Assembly: GCA_012845835.1 (NCBI GenBank)
Contig: JABAKD010000017.1
Span: forward strand, 8,021,600 to 8,085,599
Length of the DNA: 64,000 nucleotides
From: Undaria pinnatifida
Lineage: Eukaryota; Sar; Phaeophyceae; Laminariales; Alariaceae
Direction: 5' to 3'
Within the stretch, counting starts at the first letter, position 1. Every line of letters begins with the position of its first letter. This document shows, in pieces, positions 34,901-46,900 of the stretch. A program made the position numbers and the translations under genes. The notes beneath the pieces were generated by a model. That model did no database searches. It was not told where the DNA came from and saw only the letters and a list, made by a program, of their open reading frames with translations.

Positions 34901-37900
34901 GGGAGGGAACGTGAGAGTAGTCGAGGATAATAAATGGGATGGAAAAAAGAAAATCAGAAAATCATCAATGAGGACACACGCCCAGCAATACGCGCGATCG
35001 GAGTATCAAAGACATCTTGCCGAAGATGACTTTCGACGAGATCTTCGATCCCACAGCTATTAATAGTGTTCAATTTTATGGTATTACGTATATATTTTTC
35101 AAAACGAAAAATACACTCAAGCTGTGAGATCGACCAAAACGGATCTTTTTATCAAAACTCAGCTTTGCAAGCTGCGTGTGATACTTCGATCGGTGACTCC
35201 CCTGCTAATGCCAAGGTCAAGAGGACTAAGACGTTCAACCTTGTTCTGCGCACGGAAACTGTATAAACTGTATAACCCGCATTGAGGGGGACAAAACCAA
35301 ACATATGTGGAATTCAGTATGCATAAAAGAATTGTTGTAGTGTGAGTTAACTTTTGGATCGGGCTACTTGGGTCTACCGGGTTTATACGCAAGTTCCGGT
35401 GTATTCCCTGTATTTGTGCCAGGCCAGCGGAGGTCCAGCCCAGGCCTGATGGTGCTCGGGTTTTTCGTGCTGTCGAGTCATGACAGAACATGCGATGGAC
35501 GTCGATCGCTACTGTTCCGAAGTGATCTCTCTTCTGCTCTTCATGTAATGCAAAGGCACACTCGCACACACCTGTATTGATCGAATGAAGACCGACGAGT
35601 GAGATCTGGCGTTCACTTTATATATGTATATACCAGGTATATATTAATACTAATAATAATAGCGTTGTGGCACGTGGCACTTGCATTATGTGTCGTAAAC
35701 GGTCTGGTATCTGGTCTCTGTTGAACCTACCGAATCAGTCGCGCCTCTGGCATACCCTTTTGGAACTTGATTAAAGTATGGCGACCGAAGACATGACAGA
35801 TGCGATGTTATCCACCGCCTCCGTCAGTGCGCAGCAGTGCGAATGGTATCATACCGTCTTCATGTAACTTGACGCAGTAAAGTCGTGTTTGTGGAGGCGT
35901 GGAAGGGATTTTGGTTTTACAGACGATTTTTGGTCGGTCGTCTCGAGACGAAAAAAAAGGATAACCCAGACAGCAGCGACAGAAGAGCTGTCGCGCTTGC
36001 CAGAGACCGTCGCCTGAGGCACACGGGTGCGAGAGCGCATAGCACCATAGGATTGAAAGGAGTCAAGCAGTGCGCCCATTAGAATTGATCGACTTTCAGC
36101 ATGGGGGACGCCAACGTCTTCTTGTTGTGTCGGAATTGTAAAACAAATATCAGAGCAGCCTGCGTTTCTTCAACTGGCCGATGCCGTAAACGCCACTTTC
36201 ATGGGTCAACATCGAATATTTCGGTGTATTATACTATTACTCGTATAATCAATTCCGAAGGGGTCAAGTTCTCGAGTACCGCTGCCTATAGCTTCTTGAA
36301 ATAATTACGAGTACGATATCGTATTTGGTTATTTGATACCAGGTAGATATCATGAGTATGCCTATCAGGTGTCGCTTGGCAGTGTGCAGCAGACTACACC
36401 CGCACACCAGGTATGTCGTATTGTTTTTTACTGCCATCACGTTGCGTTGTGTGCGATGGTGTGCTGTTGTGATGCGATGGGCAAAAAAAAAAGAACAATT
36501 ATTTCATTGTCGCCGGTCCTGGTTTCTTTTTTTTTTCTAGGGTTTCATCGCGGTCGGTTGGCGATTTTTTGTGTACCGTACGGCGATCTCGGATTAAGTC
36601 CCCATTTTTCTATACAGTATTGAATATTGTTGTAGAAACGCCTCTCTTCCCAGCTATTAATACGAGTAGCTTATATCAGGTGTAATCATAGAGAAGGTAC
36701 TTGTATACCACACCTGTTTATTGTTGCCCTGCTCTGTTACCAGTTCAGCAATACGCGAGATGCCGATTGCCCGCGGAGAGTATACTTCGGAGTAAGTGTG
36801 CATATGACATAAAACTAAAAAACGAAGGAAGTCGAAATGACGAAATGATGCCGCCAACTTTCACATTTTATCTGCTTCCTACAATACTAATATTGTCATC
36901 GTGATTCTGAAACTACTGCTGTGCTGTAATATGGAATATGTAGTTGTATATCTGGTACAGATTAGTATTGGATTGCGGAAACACAATAACGGGAGATCGG
37001 GAGATACGAACATGCGTGCCATTTTTTTTTTTCTTTTTTTTTATCCTCCGGCGGATGGGGAAAAATAAAGCTTTAGCTCACCACACTTCCACGTGTTTCC
37101 ATACGCGCCATTGTGCCTTGTTGTCAGACCTCCGAGACTTCGCAGTAGACTTCGCGCGCTGTACAAACTGCTGTTGTGATGTTTTTATACTGTCCAATAG
37201 AAGGTATAGCAGTACTCCTGCACCCGGTAGTACACTAGTACACCGGTCGCCCCGGTGGCGTATCAGGTCACCCTTGAGCCTGATATAGGTCAGTTTCGTG
37301 AGTTCGAGCCCCGCCGAGTGCATACTCGTATAAATTCGTTGGGGCTTTTTCTTGTGCACAAATTGACTTGCGGAAAGCGCGAGAGCGTGAGTTAGCAACA
37401 CTCGATAAGCAATCGACGTGCAGTGGGATTGAATCCTATGCGCGATACAAATTGAAGGCAAGAACCGGGGAGGAGGGATGACACCTGTGACCACGGCTTG
37501 TCCAGAAGCTGAAAAGTTAAAAGTGTGCGAAAAAAAAAAAAAAAAAAGTAGGAGTTACAAGGTCTTGTATTGTACCGGTAATAATAGGGGAAAATGGAGA
37601 ACTCACGTAAAAGAAAAAGCAAGAACGCAAGAACGGCGAAAGAGTTCAATGGAATAACATATTTTCCTTGAAGTTAAACATGTCAGAGATTTTTCGGGGC
37701 GTCCATGCTCCGAGCATAGTCGGCATGCTCTGCCTCGGATGTTAGCTCTTTGGCTGTTTTTGCTTTTTGGCGCCAAAGGTATTATACGATCGTGACAACT
37801 GTTTTTTGGCGCCAACGTGTAGCCGTTGTCAACATCGTCTGTGTACCCCTTTTGTACGCCAAGAACGACGCGAGAGTTGACTTGAAACATCGATTAGTAA

Positions 37901-40900
37901 AGTTGTTTTCTTCGTAGAAAATCGAGCAAACATCTGGAGGCGTTCATGTTCCACACGCTCTACCCCAGCAGGTCTTGTTTCTCGTTGCTGCTTTTGGCGC
38001 CAAAAACTACAGCATTTACCAAATGCTTTTGGCGCCAATATTATGAAAAATAATAGTACACTCCAGCTGTGAGATCGAAGGTTGTCCCATGGGTACCAAC
38101 TACCATCTCCCGCGCTCCTCCTTGTAAAAATATTCATATCCATGGAATATCATGCTGTGACAGAAAGAAACAGATCAGGATCTGTGTTGTTGCATACGAA
38201 GACCATAGAAGTTCATATACCTGGTATACCCAGTACTAGGGCATGACATTGCGTTGTCGAATGCATTACGATGCATTATCTCTGTGTCGTGGCTTGTGAC
38301 CACAGAGCTGATCTTTCTAGGGTGAAGAATCAGTACGGACACTGGGTGTGCTGGATGTCGACGAGTAGAAGAACGGTTTAATGTGAAGAACACACACACA
38401 CATAGGGAACGAAAATAAGAACAAAAACAAGCCTTCCTGCGAATTTTTTACAATTCTCATGAAAACTGAAACCGGCAATCTTTTCGCCATATCTTCAATT
38501 TAGCGTTTGGCTTTCAGCATTATCTCGGGCGGTGTTGTCGTTCGTAGGCGTGATACTATTTTCTACCGTTCTTGAAGACGGTGGCCGTTCGCCTACCCAA
38601 ACGACCTTCACATTTCCGCCCGGTGTGGTAACGACCAGGGCAGCAACGCCTCTACAGGTACAGATATACCAGGTACAGCAGTAGTATATATTATAAAAAT
38701 AAGAATACGCTCCAGCTGTTAGATCGAACATTTTGTCGATGTTTTCGGAGTATCACACACAGCTTGCAAAGATGAGTCTCGACAAAATCTTCAATCTCAC
38801 AGCTGGAGTGTATTTTTATTTGTATGATCTACATATACACATCACACACAGGTTGCAAAGATGAGTTTCGACAAAATATTCGATCTCACAGCTGGAGTGT
38901 ATTTTTATTTTTCTAGTATACATGTTGTCGAGTATACATGCTGTATATTATGTACACGTGGCTGTTTTGCATGTTTGTTGTTCCCTCAGGTACCCTTTTA
39001 CTCGAGAATCAGTAGAGTCTGTCCTGTGACTTCTAACAGACTCGATAGTAGCCATGAGCTCAGGTGAGAACAACATCGTACTACGAGACAACATGCCGAT
39101 ATGTGTTCCGTTTGAATTTGTTCAGGGAGCTTGACGATCCTTGTGCTGGAGCTGGTGAAGTTCTACTGGCTGGAAGATGACGCCTTGACCACCTTCACGG
39201 GCTTCTTCAGGATCTTGGGCGCCATTTTGTTTACGCATCTCGCGGCTTCCGTCCTGCAGCAGGGCAGCCGCATGGTTAGGAGCGCCGCCTACTATCAGGT
39301 ACTAGTTTTAAACTCTGTTGGGACCTATGCGTTGCGATAAAAACTACAGCAGTAAACGTGCGGTCTTGTCGCGAACGGAATCAGCTCGTCGCGCACGGTG
39401 GCTATCTACGGCGGTTTGTCCGTTTGACCGCCGCCCCCCACACTAGAAGCACTATCTGGTATATAGTAGTACCCGTATTTTGAGGACATGAGAGGCATTG
39501 CCGCCCCCAGGACGACCGGTCTTTTTTTTGTCCTACTGCAATACTGATGTGGGTCGCCGATTTAAGAGTGTCCATAATGAGAAGAAAAACGGACTTGAAT
39601 AACCCCTTCAGAGCCCGAAAATCCCTCCCTATAGTAATTCCAAATAATTTGTCCCCAAACGGGTTTCCAGGTTTAGCGGTCAAATCGCCTTGTAACGCTT
39701 TCTGATGCGGCAAGGAGATAAGAGTAGTGAGACGGGCCTGCTCCGAGGGGCTCTTAAATTGGGTAGGTACCCCACTGCGATAGCATCTTTCGCCGCCGAT
39801 GCCGAGAGCGGGCATGGGAGATTGTGGCAGCAAGCGTTGATCCCGATCGTTCTGCGTCGTTCTTCGAGTCGAGTTGTTCGTTTTATTTGTTCCGAAAGCG
39901 TCAGTTGTGGGTTCGACCTATATACGTCGTACTCGTGCATTTTTTTCATTTTTTATAATATACTCGTACATATTGTAAAAATAAAGATACGCTCCAGCTG
40001 TTAGATCGAAGATTTTGTCGAAGCTCATCTTTGCGCTCTGTGTGGGATACTCCAATCGCGCGTATTACTGGGTGTGTCCTCATCAAGGATATAAATGTAC
40101 AAGCAGTGATTTTCTGCAAGTATGACAAGAGCAGTATCATAAGAGTAAGTGTTCGTTCACACGGAGTGTGTTGAGCCAGAAAGGCAAACATTCGCAAACC
40201 GAAAAAACACGTCGCCTCACCAACCAGCAAGCATCAGTCATTAAACATCAACCCTGAAACAGATAAGCTGACAGGATGACAAAGTAATTACGTTTTGGCT
40301 GCGGAGACACGGAGGGTAGTTATTAGTTCTGGTATTTAGTACTCTGGTACGCCCGGGGCTCGGTGAGAATTTGCGGTGTAAAACCGATCGCTGCACTCTA
40401 AAACCTAGTAGTTTGGCGTCAGTCAAGGTCATTCGGCGTCAGTCAAGGTAAAATATATTGCAAATTTTGCCGTGGGCCAAGGGGTCAAAGTGCCGTCTCA
40501 TGGCATATTTGCTTACCGACGCCTACACCTAGTACCCTGCTGGTACCTCATGGTTGAGGCCTGTGACAGACGCCGTCCCGTCTGCTTTAGATGTAATATA
40601 CTGCAATTGGCGGGAATATCCCTCTAGTACCGGGATGTGGCAGCCCAATATAATGGAATATTTGATCGGGGATAGGGATACTATTCGTGGAGGCTTCCAG
40701 TCGTGCCAAGCAGTTTCAGGGGCGTTATTGAGAGTAATGGCGCAATTCACCGATGCAACCCTTCTGTGGACGCTGACGACGCCTTATCTGCCGTCTCCTG
40801 ACATCTTTGCTCCCAACCGACGAAACGACCGACCGATTAACCAACCGACCGACCGTTCAAGCGACCGACCGACCAACCAATCATCCGACCGACCGCCGAC

Positions 40901-43900
40901 CAACCAATCACGTGACGACGCACAGGAGCACATCAAGGTGATGACGATGCTAAGCGACACAGCCAATGGTCCCGAGCGCAGCCAGCTTTTCTACTTGGGC
41001 CTCGGAGCGTCTCTTCGCGAGGGCATGGCAAGCTATCTCTACATGGTCCCTCTCGGCGGTGCCTACAGCGCAGAAGACGTTCCCCTGCCCGCCGTACTCG
41101 GTAAGCTATGTGGACGATACTGCTGAGCCGGAAGGGCACGAAACCGTACCGAAACGAAACATCATACGTACGAAACCGAACCCGAAACCAAACGAAACGA
41201 ATCTTCCAAAAATTAGACTAGTCATGCGGTTATGAGTTTTTTTTTGGCATTTGGTTGTCTGTGCTTTGATTTTTTCGTTGTTGACATGTGTTTTTTTCTA
41301 ATTTATTTTGGTTTTTTCTTTTTTTTGCCTCTTTGTCGTCCAGGCGCCATCGCTGGGCTCCTGGCGGCGCGTTACCTCGCCCCGGCCCTCGTTTGGGGAG
41401 GCGTTGGCGAAGCCGACGGCATCCGTCCCGACTCACGCGCCGCTTCTTGGGCCGTCCGGAGGGAGGCTCTGACGAACCAGTACGTGTCAAGGATGGCTGC
41501 GCAGGCCACCGGCAAGGCAGCCCTGAACGATGATGACCCGGATTGGGGGCACAGCGGCACGGACGGTGGTGCGGTGGTGACGAAGAACTTGTCGCAGCTA
41601 TCGGCGGGAGCTCTGCAGGTTTGTTTGTTTGTCTGGTTTTGGTGTTGTGTTTGTTTTTGTTCGGGTTCCTTTGTTATGCCGTTGCTTTTGGTGTGGTTGT
41701 TCTTGGTAACGATTCTTGTTTTTCTTCCTGTCCCAGTGTTCTGATGCTGATGTTGTGATTGTTTGTTGCCGAATTTTCCTTGCTGCTGCTCTTGTTTGTC
41801 GATTGTTGCTTCTGTTGTGGTCGCGCTGTACGCCGTGGCACGGTATTCCCGCATGATGCCATCGCAGTTTACCTGCAGGAGATGTTGAGGGACACCGTTG
41901 TTTTTCTGTTGCTGCTGATGTCTGCTGTCAAATGTTCTTGTTCCGTTCGCCTTGTCCCGCGGCCTTCACGCCCCTACCCCCGTACCTGTATCTAACCGGG
42001 AGGGAACGCCAGAGTTAATGCTAACACGGTGCGTGCTGCTTAAGTACTGGCCGCTAACCCTGTCGCTGGCATTGATGCCATAAACTTGCTGATGCCACGA
42101 ACTTGTGATTCCTTCCCGCAGGAGATGTTCAGGGACAGCAAGGTGGACCCGGAGCACTTCGACGACATGGACTACGCGCAGAAGCGGCTCTTCGTGCTGA
42201 AGAGCAGCAAGGCGCTGAGGAGCGAGCACAACGATGAAAGCGATTCCGACAGCGAGGACTTCGAGCCGGCCATCCTCGCACTCCAAAACTCGTCCGAGTG
42301 GGGTTCCGTCAATTCGTTCGTGGAAGGCGGAGTCGGGGTTTCAGCGGACGGAAGGATGCCCGGCCTCGTCAGCGGCGAGCCCGCCGGGTCTGGGCAGTCG
42401 AGCCTGTTCGGCCACGGTAGGGGTCAGAGCCTGGTCAGCATCGCCGAGGACGCCGACGGGTACATCGACAGGTAACACGAGCGTATGTAGGCGTGTTTTT
42501 CGTGGGGCATGGCGAGACAAAGGCTAACCAAACCGAACCCAAGCGGTCGTGAAAGTCGTAGTCGCATATGATTATGCGAGTTAATGTGAAGACAACAAAA
42601 CAACAACAACAATCCTTATGTCCCGAAATCTTAGGACCATTTTGCTCCAAGTATGGTTTTCCGTGCTTGAGCTGGCATGTTGACATGACTACGCACCAGC
42701 ACCAGCACACCTTACGTACTAGAAATGCGTAACCCCTCATTTTGCAACTTCGCCGACAAATATTTGACGGGGTGGTACTTGATTAGACGCGTAAAAGAAC
42801 GAGACCTCAATTTTGTTTCTTCGGTTTGGTTTGTTTTTGTAACCTCAGGTTTGATGTTTTCTTTGTTTTTTGTGGCCTCGAGTTTAATTTATTTAGATTG
42901 ATTTATTGTGTGACAACTCACATTTTTTTTGGCTTTGTTTTCTGCAGGGGTGGGTACGCCAACGATTCACGGCCACAGCACCAGCGCTACCGCTCGGCGA
43001 TGAAGGGCTCGGGCGGAATGGCGCGGAATTCGTCTGTCGCGGAGTCCGTGAGGTTTCAGGATGACTACTCGGACGACGGAACCAAGTCCGTCATGGACAG
43101 TTTCCAGCACAGGTACATTATTATTTTACCTCGGCGTATTCCGTTTTTTCTTGTGTGTGAACGAAAAGTTTGCGCTTTTGGTCTGCTTCACGTTTTCGTT
43201 TCGTCGGTGTTGTATCGTTGTTTTGTTTTTGTTATTTTCTTCGGTATTCAAAAAGGCTTTTCCCTCGGTAGTTTTGGGGTCTTGCTCTGCCTCTGTGTGA
43301 CGTGGACCTGGTACCTTTTCTTTCGTACGCGCCTTTTATTTACCGGTACCGTTCATTTTTCCCGCGTCCGACCGGGTGCAGGTACCTGCAGCAGGCTGGC
43401 TCCCGCGACCCCCGCGCGGAGTTGGAGGTGATGGAGGCCGCTCTTTCGCACTCTGTCATTCAGAAGAGAAGCCGGTGAGAGAGAGATCTGCCCTACATTT
43501 GTTATTTTGGTACATTCGTAGCAATTGTCTTTTTCGGGAGACGATATTATTGTCAAGAGTCCGCACGGGGTTATAGAGCCCCACTCGTTGATTTTCACCC
43601 ATGCCCTTGAATCCCTGTCCCTGCCCTTACCACACTGCCCCTTTCCCCTACCCCCACCCTTTACACCCTTCAACAACTGGAAACCCGTTTTTTTGGGACA
43701 AGTTACCCGAAATTTGTGTAGGGACGGGTGCTGGAGCTCTCTAGGAATTAAGCCCACCCTTGAAGCCCTTTCTCTCCCCCCACCCTCACCCCCACCCCCG
43801 ACACCCACAGGGAAAGCACCAGGAGCATCATGAACCTGCGGCCTGGTTCCCCCCAGGGCCGCGCCCCCGCCGCCCCCGCCGGCGGCCACGACATGGAGGA

Positions 43901-46900
43901 GAGCATCGGCGGCAACATGGATTTGGGCGAAAAAAGGGGTCCTAGGCGCGGCACTTCGTTGTCGTTGCGGTGGGGGAAGTCGCGCCGGGGGGCGTCGATG
44001 TCCGGAAAGAAGGCTGCTGCGAAGATGGAGGATGATGAGGATGATGAGACAGACCTTGAGGCGGCGCGTTTTGGGGGACGCAACGCTATCCCCGACGATG
44101 TGGCCGAGTGAGTTTTGCGTTTTTTGGCGCGGGGGGGGGGGGGGGGTTTAGTCGGGTTTCTGCTTTGCTTTCTTGACTTGTTTTTTTGCTTTTTTTTATT
44201 TGCTTTTCCTCGCTCGTTTTGCCATGGTGTTGGTGGATTGGTTTTTCTTTTGCCTACCTTACATTTTCGCTTTCCTTTGCTTTCTTGCGTTTGGTTCTCT
44301 TCTACTCAACTGGTGCTCGTTCTGATTTTGCTGCTGGCCTTGGTCGTGCCGCGCGTGCCTGCTCACCTTGCTGTCCTTGCTGCTCGCCCCGCCTCTGCAG
44401 CAAGTCTTTCTTGGCGACCATCGCTCTTTCCATCTCGGCGTTCGTGATCTTCCTTTGCTGCGCTGGCCTCCTCAAGCTCGGCGTCCTTGACTTCAAGGTG
44501 GGCTATAGAAAGCAAAAAAGTCAAACACACGTCCTGCAATGTAGCACCTATATTTTCGTCTAAATCTCACCGAACAACCGACTTGAGATAATTTGTTGAT
44601 CGCTCTGCCCGGTATTTAATCCCATGGGCTGTTACATTTATACCGTTTTAGCACCGCACTCCCGATATGTGGACAAAACACTTGGAATTCGATGGGATGT
44701 TTTAGGAGTTGGAAATGGCCTTAACATCAGCCGTCGAAGCCTAGTCAACTAATCGCGGGGTTGTTTTCGGATCACCCGCGATAAAAACGCCATCACATAT
44801 TCGTGGTGGGTCATATCACGAATAGCATGTGTAAGATTGAACGTCGGAAATCTGGGGTTTGTGGGGCGGGAATGCATCTCAATATACTTGGAAGGCATCT
44901 TTAGTGGGGGGTACATACGAGTATGAGAGTGAGTTTGGTGGAGGTGAGCTGTCATTCAAGAGAGATAAGGATACAGCCTGTGAAACAAAGTAAACCAAAC
45001 TGTCCCAATTCATCGAGAGGGAGGGCAAGTGAATCGCTAGCCCCTATCGGGTACGAGGACACAACAAACAAGCCAGAACGTTAAAAAGAAAGGAGAAAAA
45101 CAAACAAACAAGAAAACAAAAACTTGCAAAACAAAACAAAAACGAAGGCATCACACAGGGGGCTAATAAGGGCACGGCGGGTAGTAGAAACGCAAAGCAT
45201 GCACGACAGAAGAGGACAGGAAAGTGGTGTGTGTCTGACGGGTTCCATTCGAAGAGTTGGGTGCAGTCCTGAAGGGCTTGCTGGTCCCTCTATGGAGCCG
45301 GTAGGTGCACCACGGAGGAAAATGCCGGCGTTATAGCGGCAACCGGCACTAATTCGCATACTTCATCTACTGTTTGTTCTCATCTGTGTTGATGTATAGT
45401 GCCTGTCCGATCTCTTGACCAAGAGGTTGGACAGGCACTATAGCGGGCAAAACGCCCTACTCAACCGGCGCTGTTGAGGGACCACTGATGTGGAGGGCTG
45501 TGACACCAGTCCCTTTCTGCTTTTTGGACGAGTTATCCTTATCGGGGGGTTTCGTATGTTGCCATGCCTCTTCCTCCCCGCTGCTGTCATTCCCGCCCTC
45601 GTGTATATCCGTCGGCAGATTTTCCTTACACCCGCGAACAAACCAGCCTGGTTTAGGTGTCAGAAACGGGTTTGTTTTTAGTCTGAGAAGATGGTGTCTT
45701 TTGCTTAAGATATCCTCTTGTTCTTTGTTTAATAATATTTTTGTTATTGTCTCAAATCCCCCCCCCCCCCCCCCCCCCCCTCCCCTTTGCTGTCATTCCC
45801 ACCCCTGCATACACCCGTCGGCAGAATGTGTTTGATGACTCTGACGCCGCATCAATTTTCGACATTTGCGGTTGCTGCGAACCTGACGAGGGCGGATCCG
45901 TCAGCGGGTCGTTCTTCGCCATCTTCCAGGTGACGTGCACGCGGTAGTTGAAGTATCGGTGACGCAGCAGTGGTCAGGGTGACTGTTGTACACGAATTGA
46001 GATGACTGCTGCGACAACAGCAACAACAGCGACAACTCTGCCGAGGTTGATAACAGGTTCGGTTCTGTTTTATTCCCTTTTTTGTGTTGACGTTTGTGCT
46101 GACTTGAGAGAAACCACGGTTCCGATTATCCGCCCCTCCCCCCTGACAGCGGTTGCTTTCTTCTGCTGTTTCGTCCGCACGTGTTTTGTTTGTCCTTTTT
46201 GCTTTTGTCTGGAATTTGGAACATCAGGACCAATTCGGCTACACCTGCTTGGAGACTTACGTCGGGCTGATCGCGTGGGTTGCCTACTGGGTGTACCCGT
46301 TCCTCGTGATGCTCTTCTCCATGAGGATGATGTGCTTCAGGTACAAGATAATAGGGTTCAGGCAGGAAAGCGGCCTCAGATGCTGGCCGCGTTTTCTTTC
46401 TTTAGTATTCTTTCTTCAAAATGCATTATTCATGATCATTCGTTGTTCTTCGGTCTCGCCTCATTCGTGTGCTCCGCTCTCCATTTTTTTTTCCGTTTTC
46501 TTTTTTCAGCGCCATCCCCGCTAAGGCGCAGCCCCAGCTGCTGGCCGCTCCCGAACGCCGAACCGCCGCCCAGGCCCAGGCCGCGGCTGCAGGGTTCAGC
46601 ATGAAGAGCACGAAGCGGTTCTTGGGGGGAGAGGTGCCTGACCCGGCTAGAATTAAGTACCACCCCACGCACTTCTGGATCAAACTCAGTGCACTTATTA
46701 ACATCGCTGCAGGCGCAGCGTATATCTGGTGGCGCGCCGCTCGTTCCATGCCCGAAGACCCCAAAAGGTGCGTTTTTTTTTTGTTTTTCTCTTTGTAAAC
46801 ACGTTAGCTGTGACTTCGATAGATTTAGGTTAGATACTCATCATTGCAAGCTGCGTGTTGATTTGTTTCTTTTCTCTTGTTCGGTGTTTTTGTCCCGACT

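Larger units (their letters stand above)
28901..41618 (+). other. GT2 gene: N-terminal membrane region (exons 1-5)
   Basis: Residues 1-311. Exon 1 has a charged start (EKKRSKDD) then a long hydrophobic stretch (about 28-58). Helices follow across exons 2-3 ([18 protein letters not shown]), in exon 3 ([17 protein letters not shown]), weakly in exon 4, and in exon 5 ([17 protein letters not shown]). I recognise no named domain; canonical cellulose synthases have a much shorter N-terminus. It may be an accessory membrane domain fused to the enzyme. Confidence 0.75.

Noticed and set aside
37244..37330. tRNA gene on the plus strand
   Set aside because: Same reasoning: good B box, but attached to a repeated body and A-tail found again at 30165.
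39001..39063. Internal GT2 exon between CAG at 39000 and the GTGAGA donor
   Set aside because: In the phase left by exon 2 it contains an in-frame TAG; exon 2 joins exon 3 directly without loss of phase. Only the short ATG start version remains possible.
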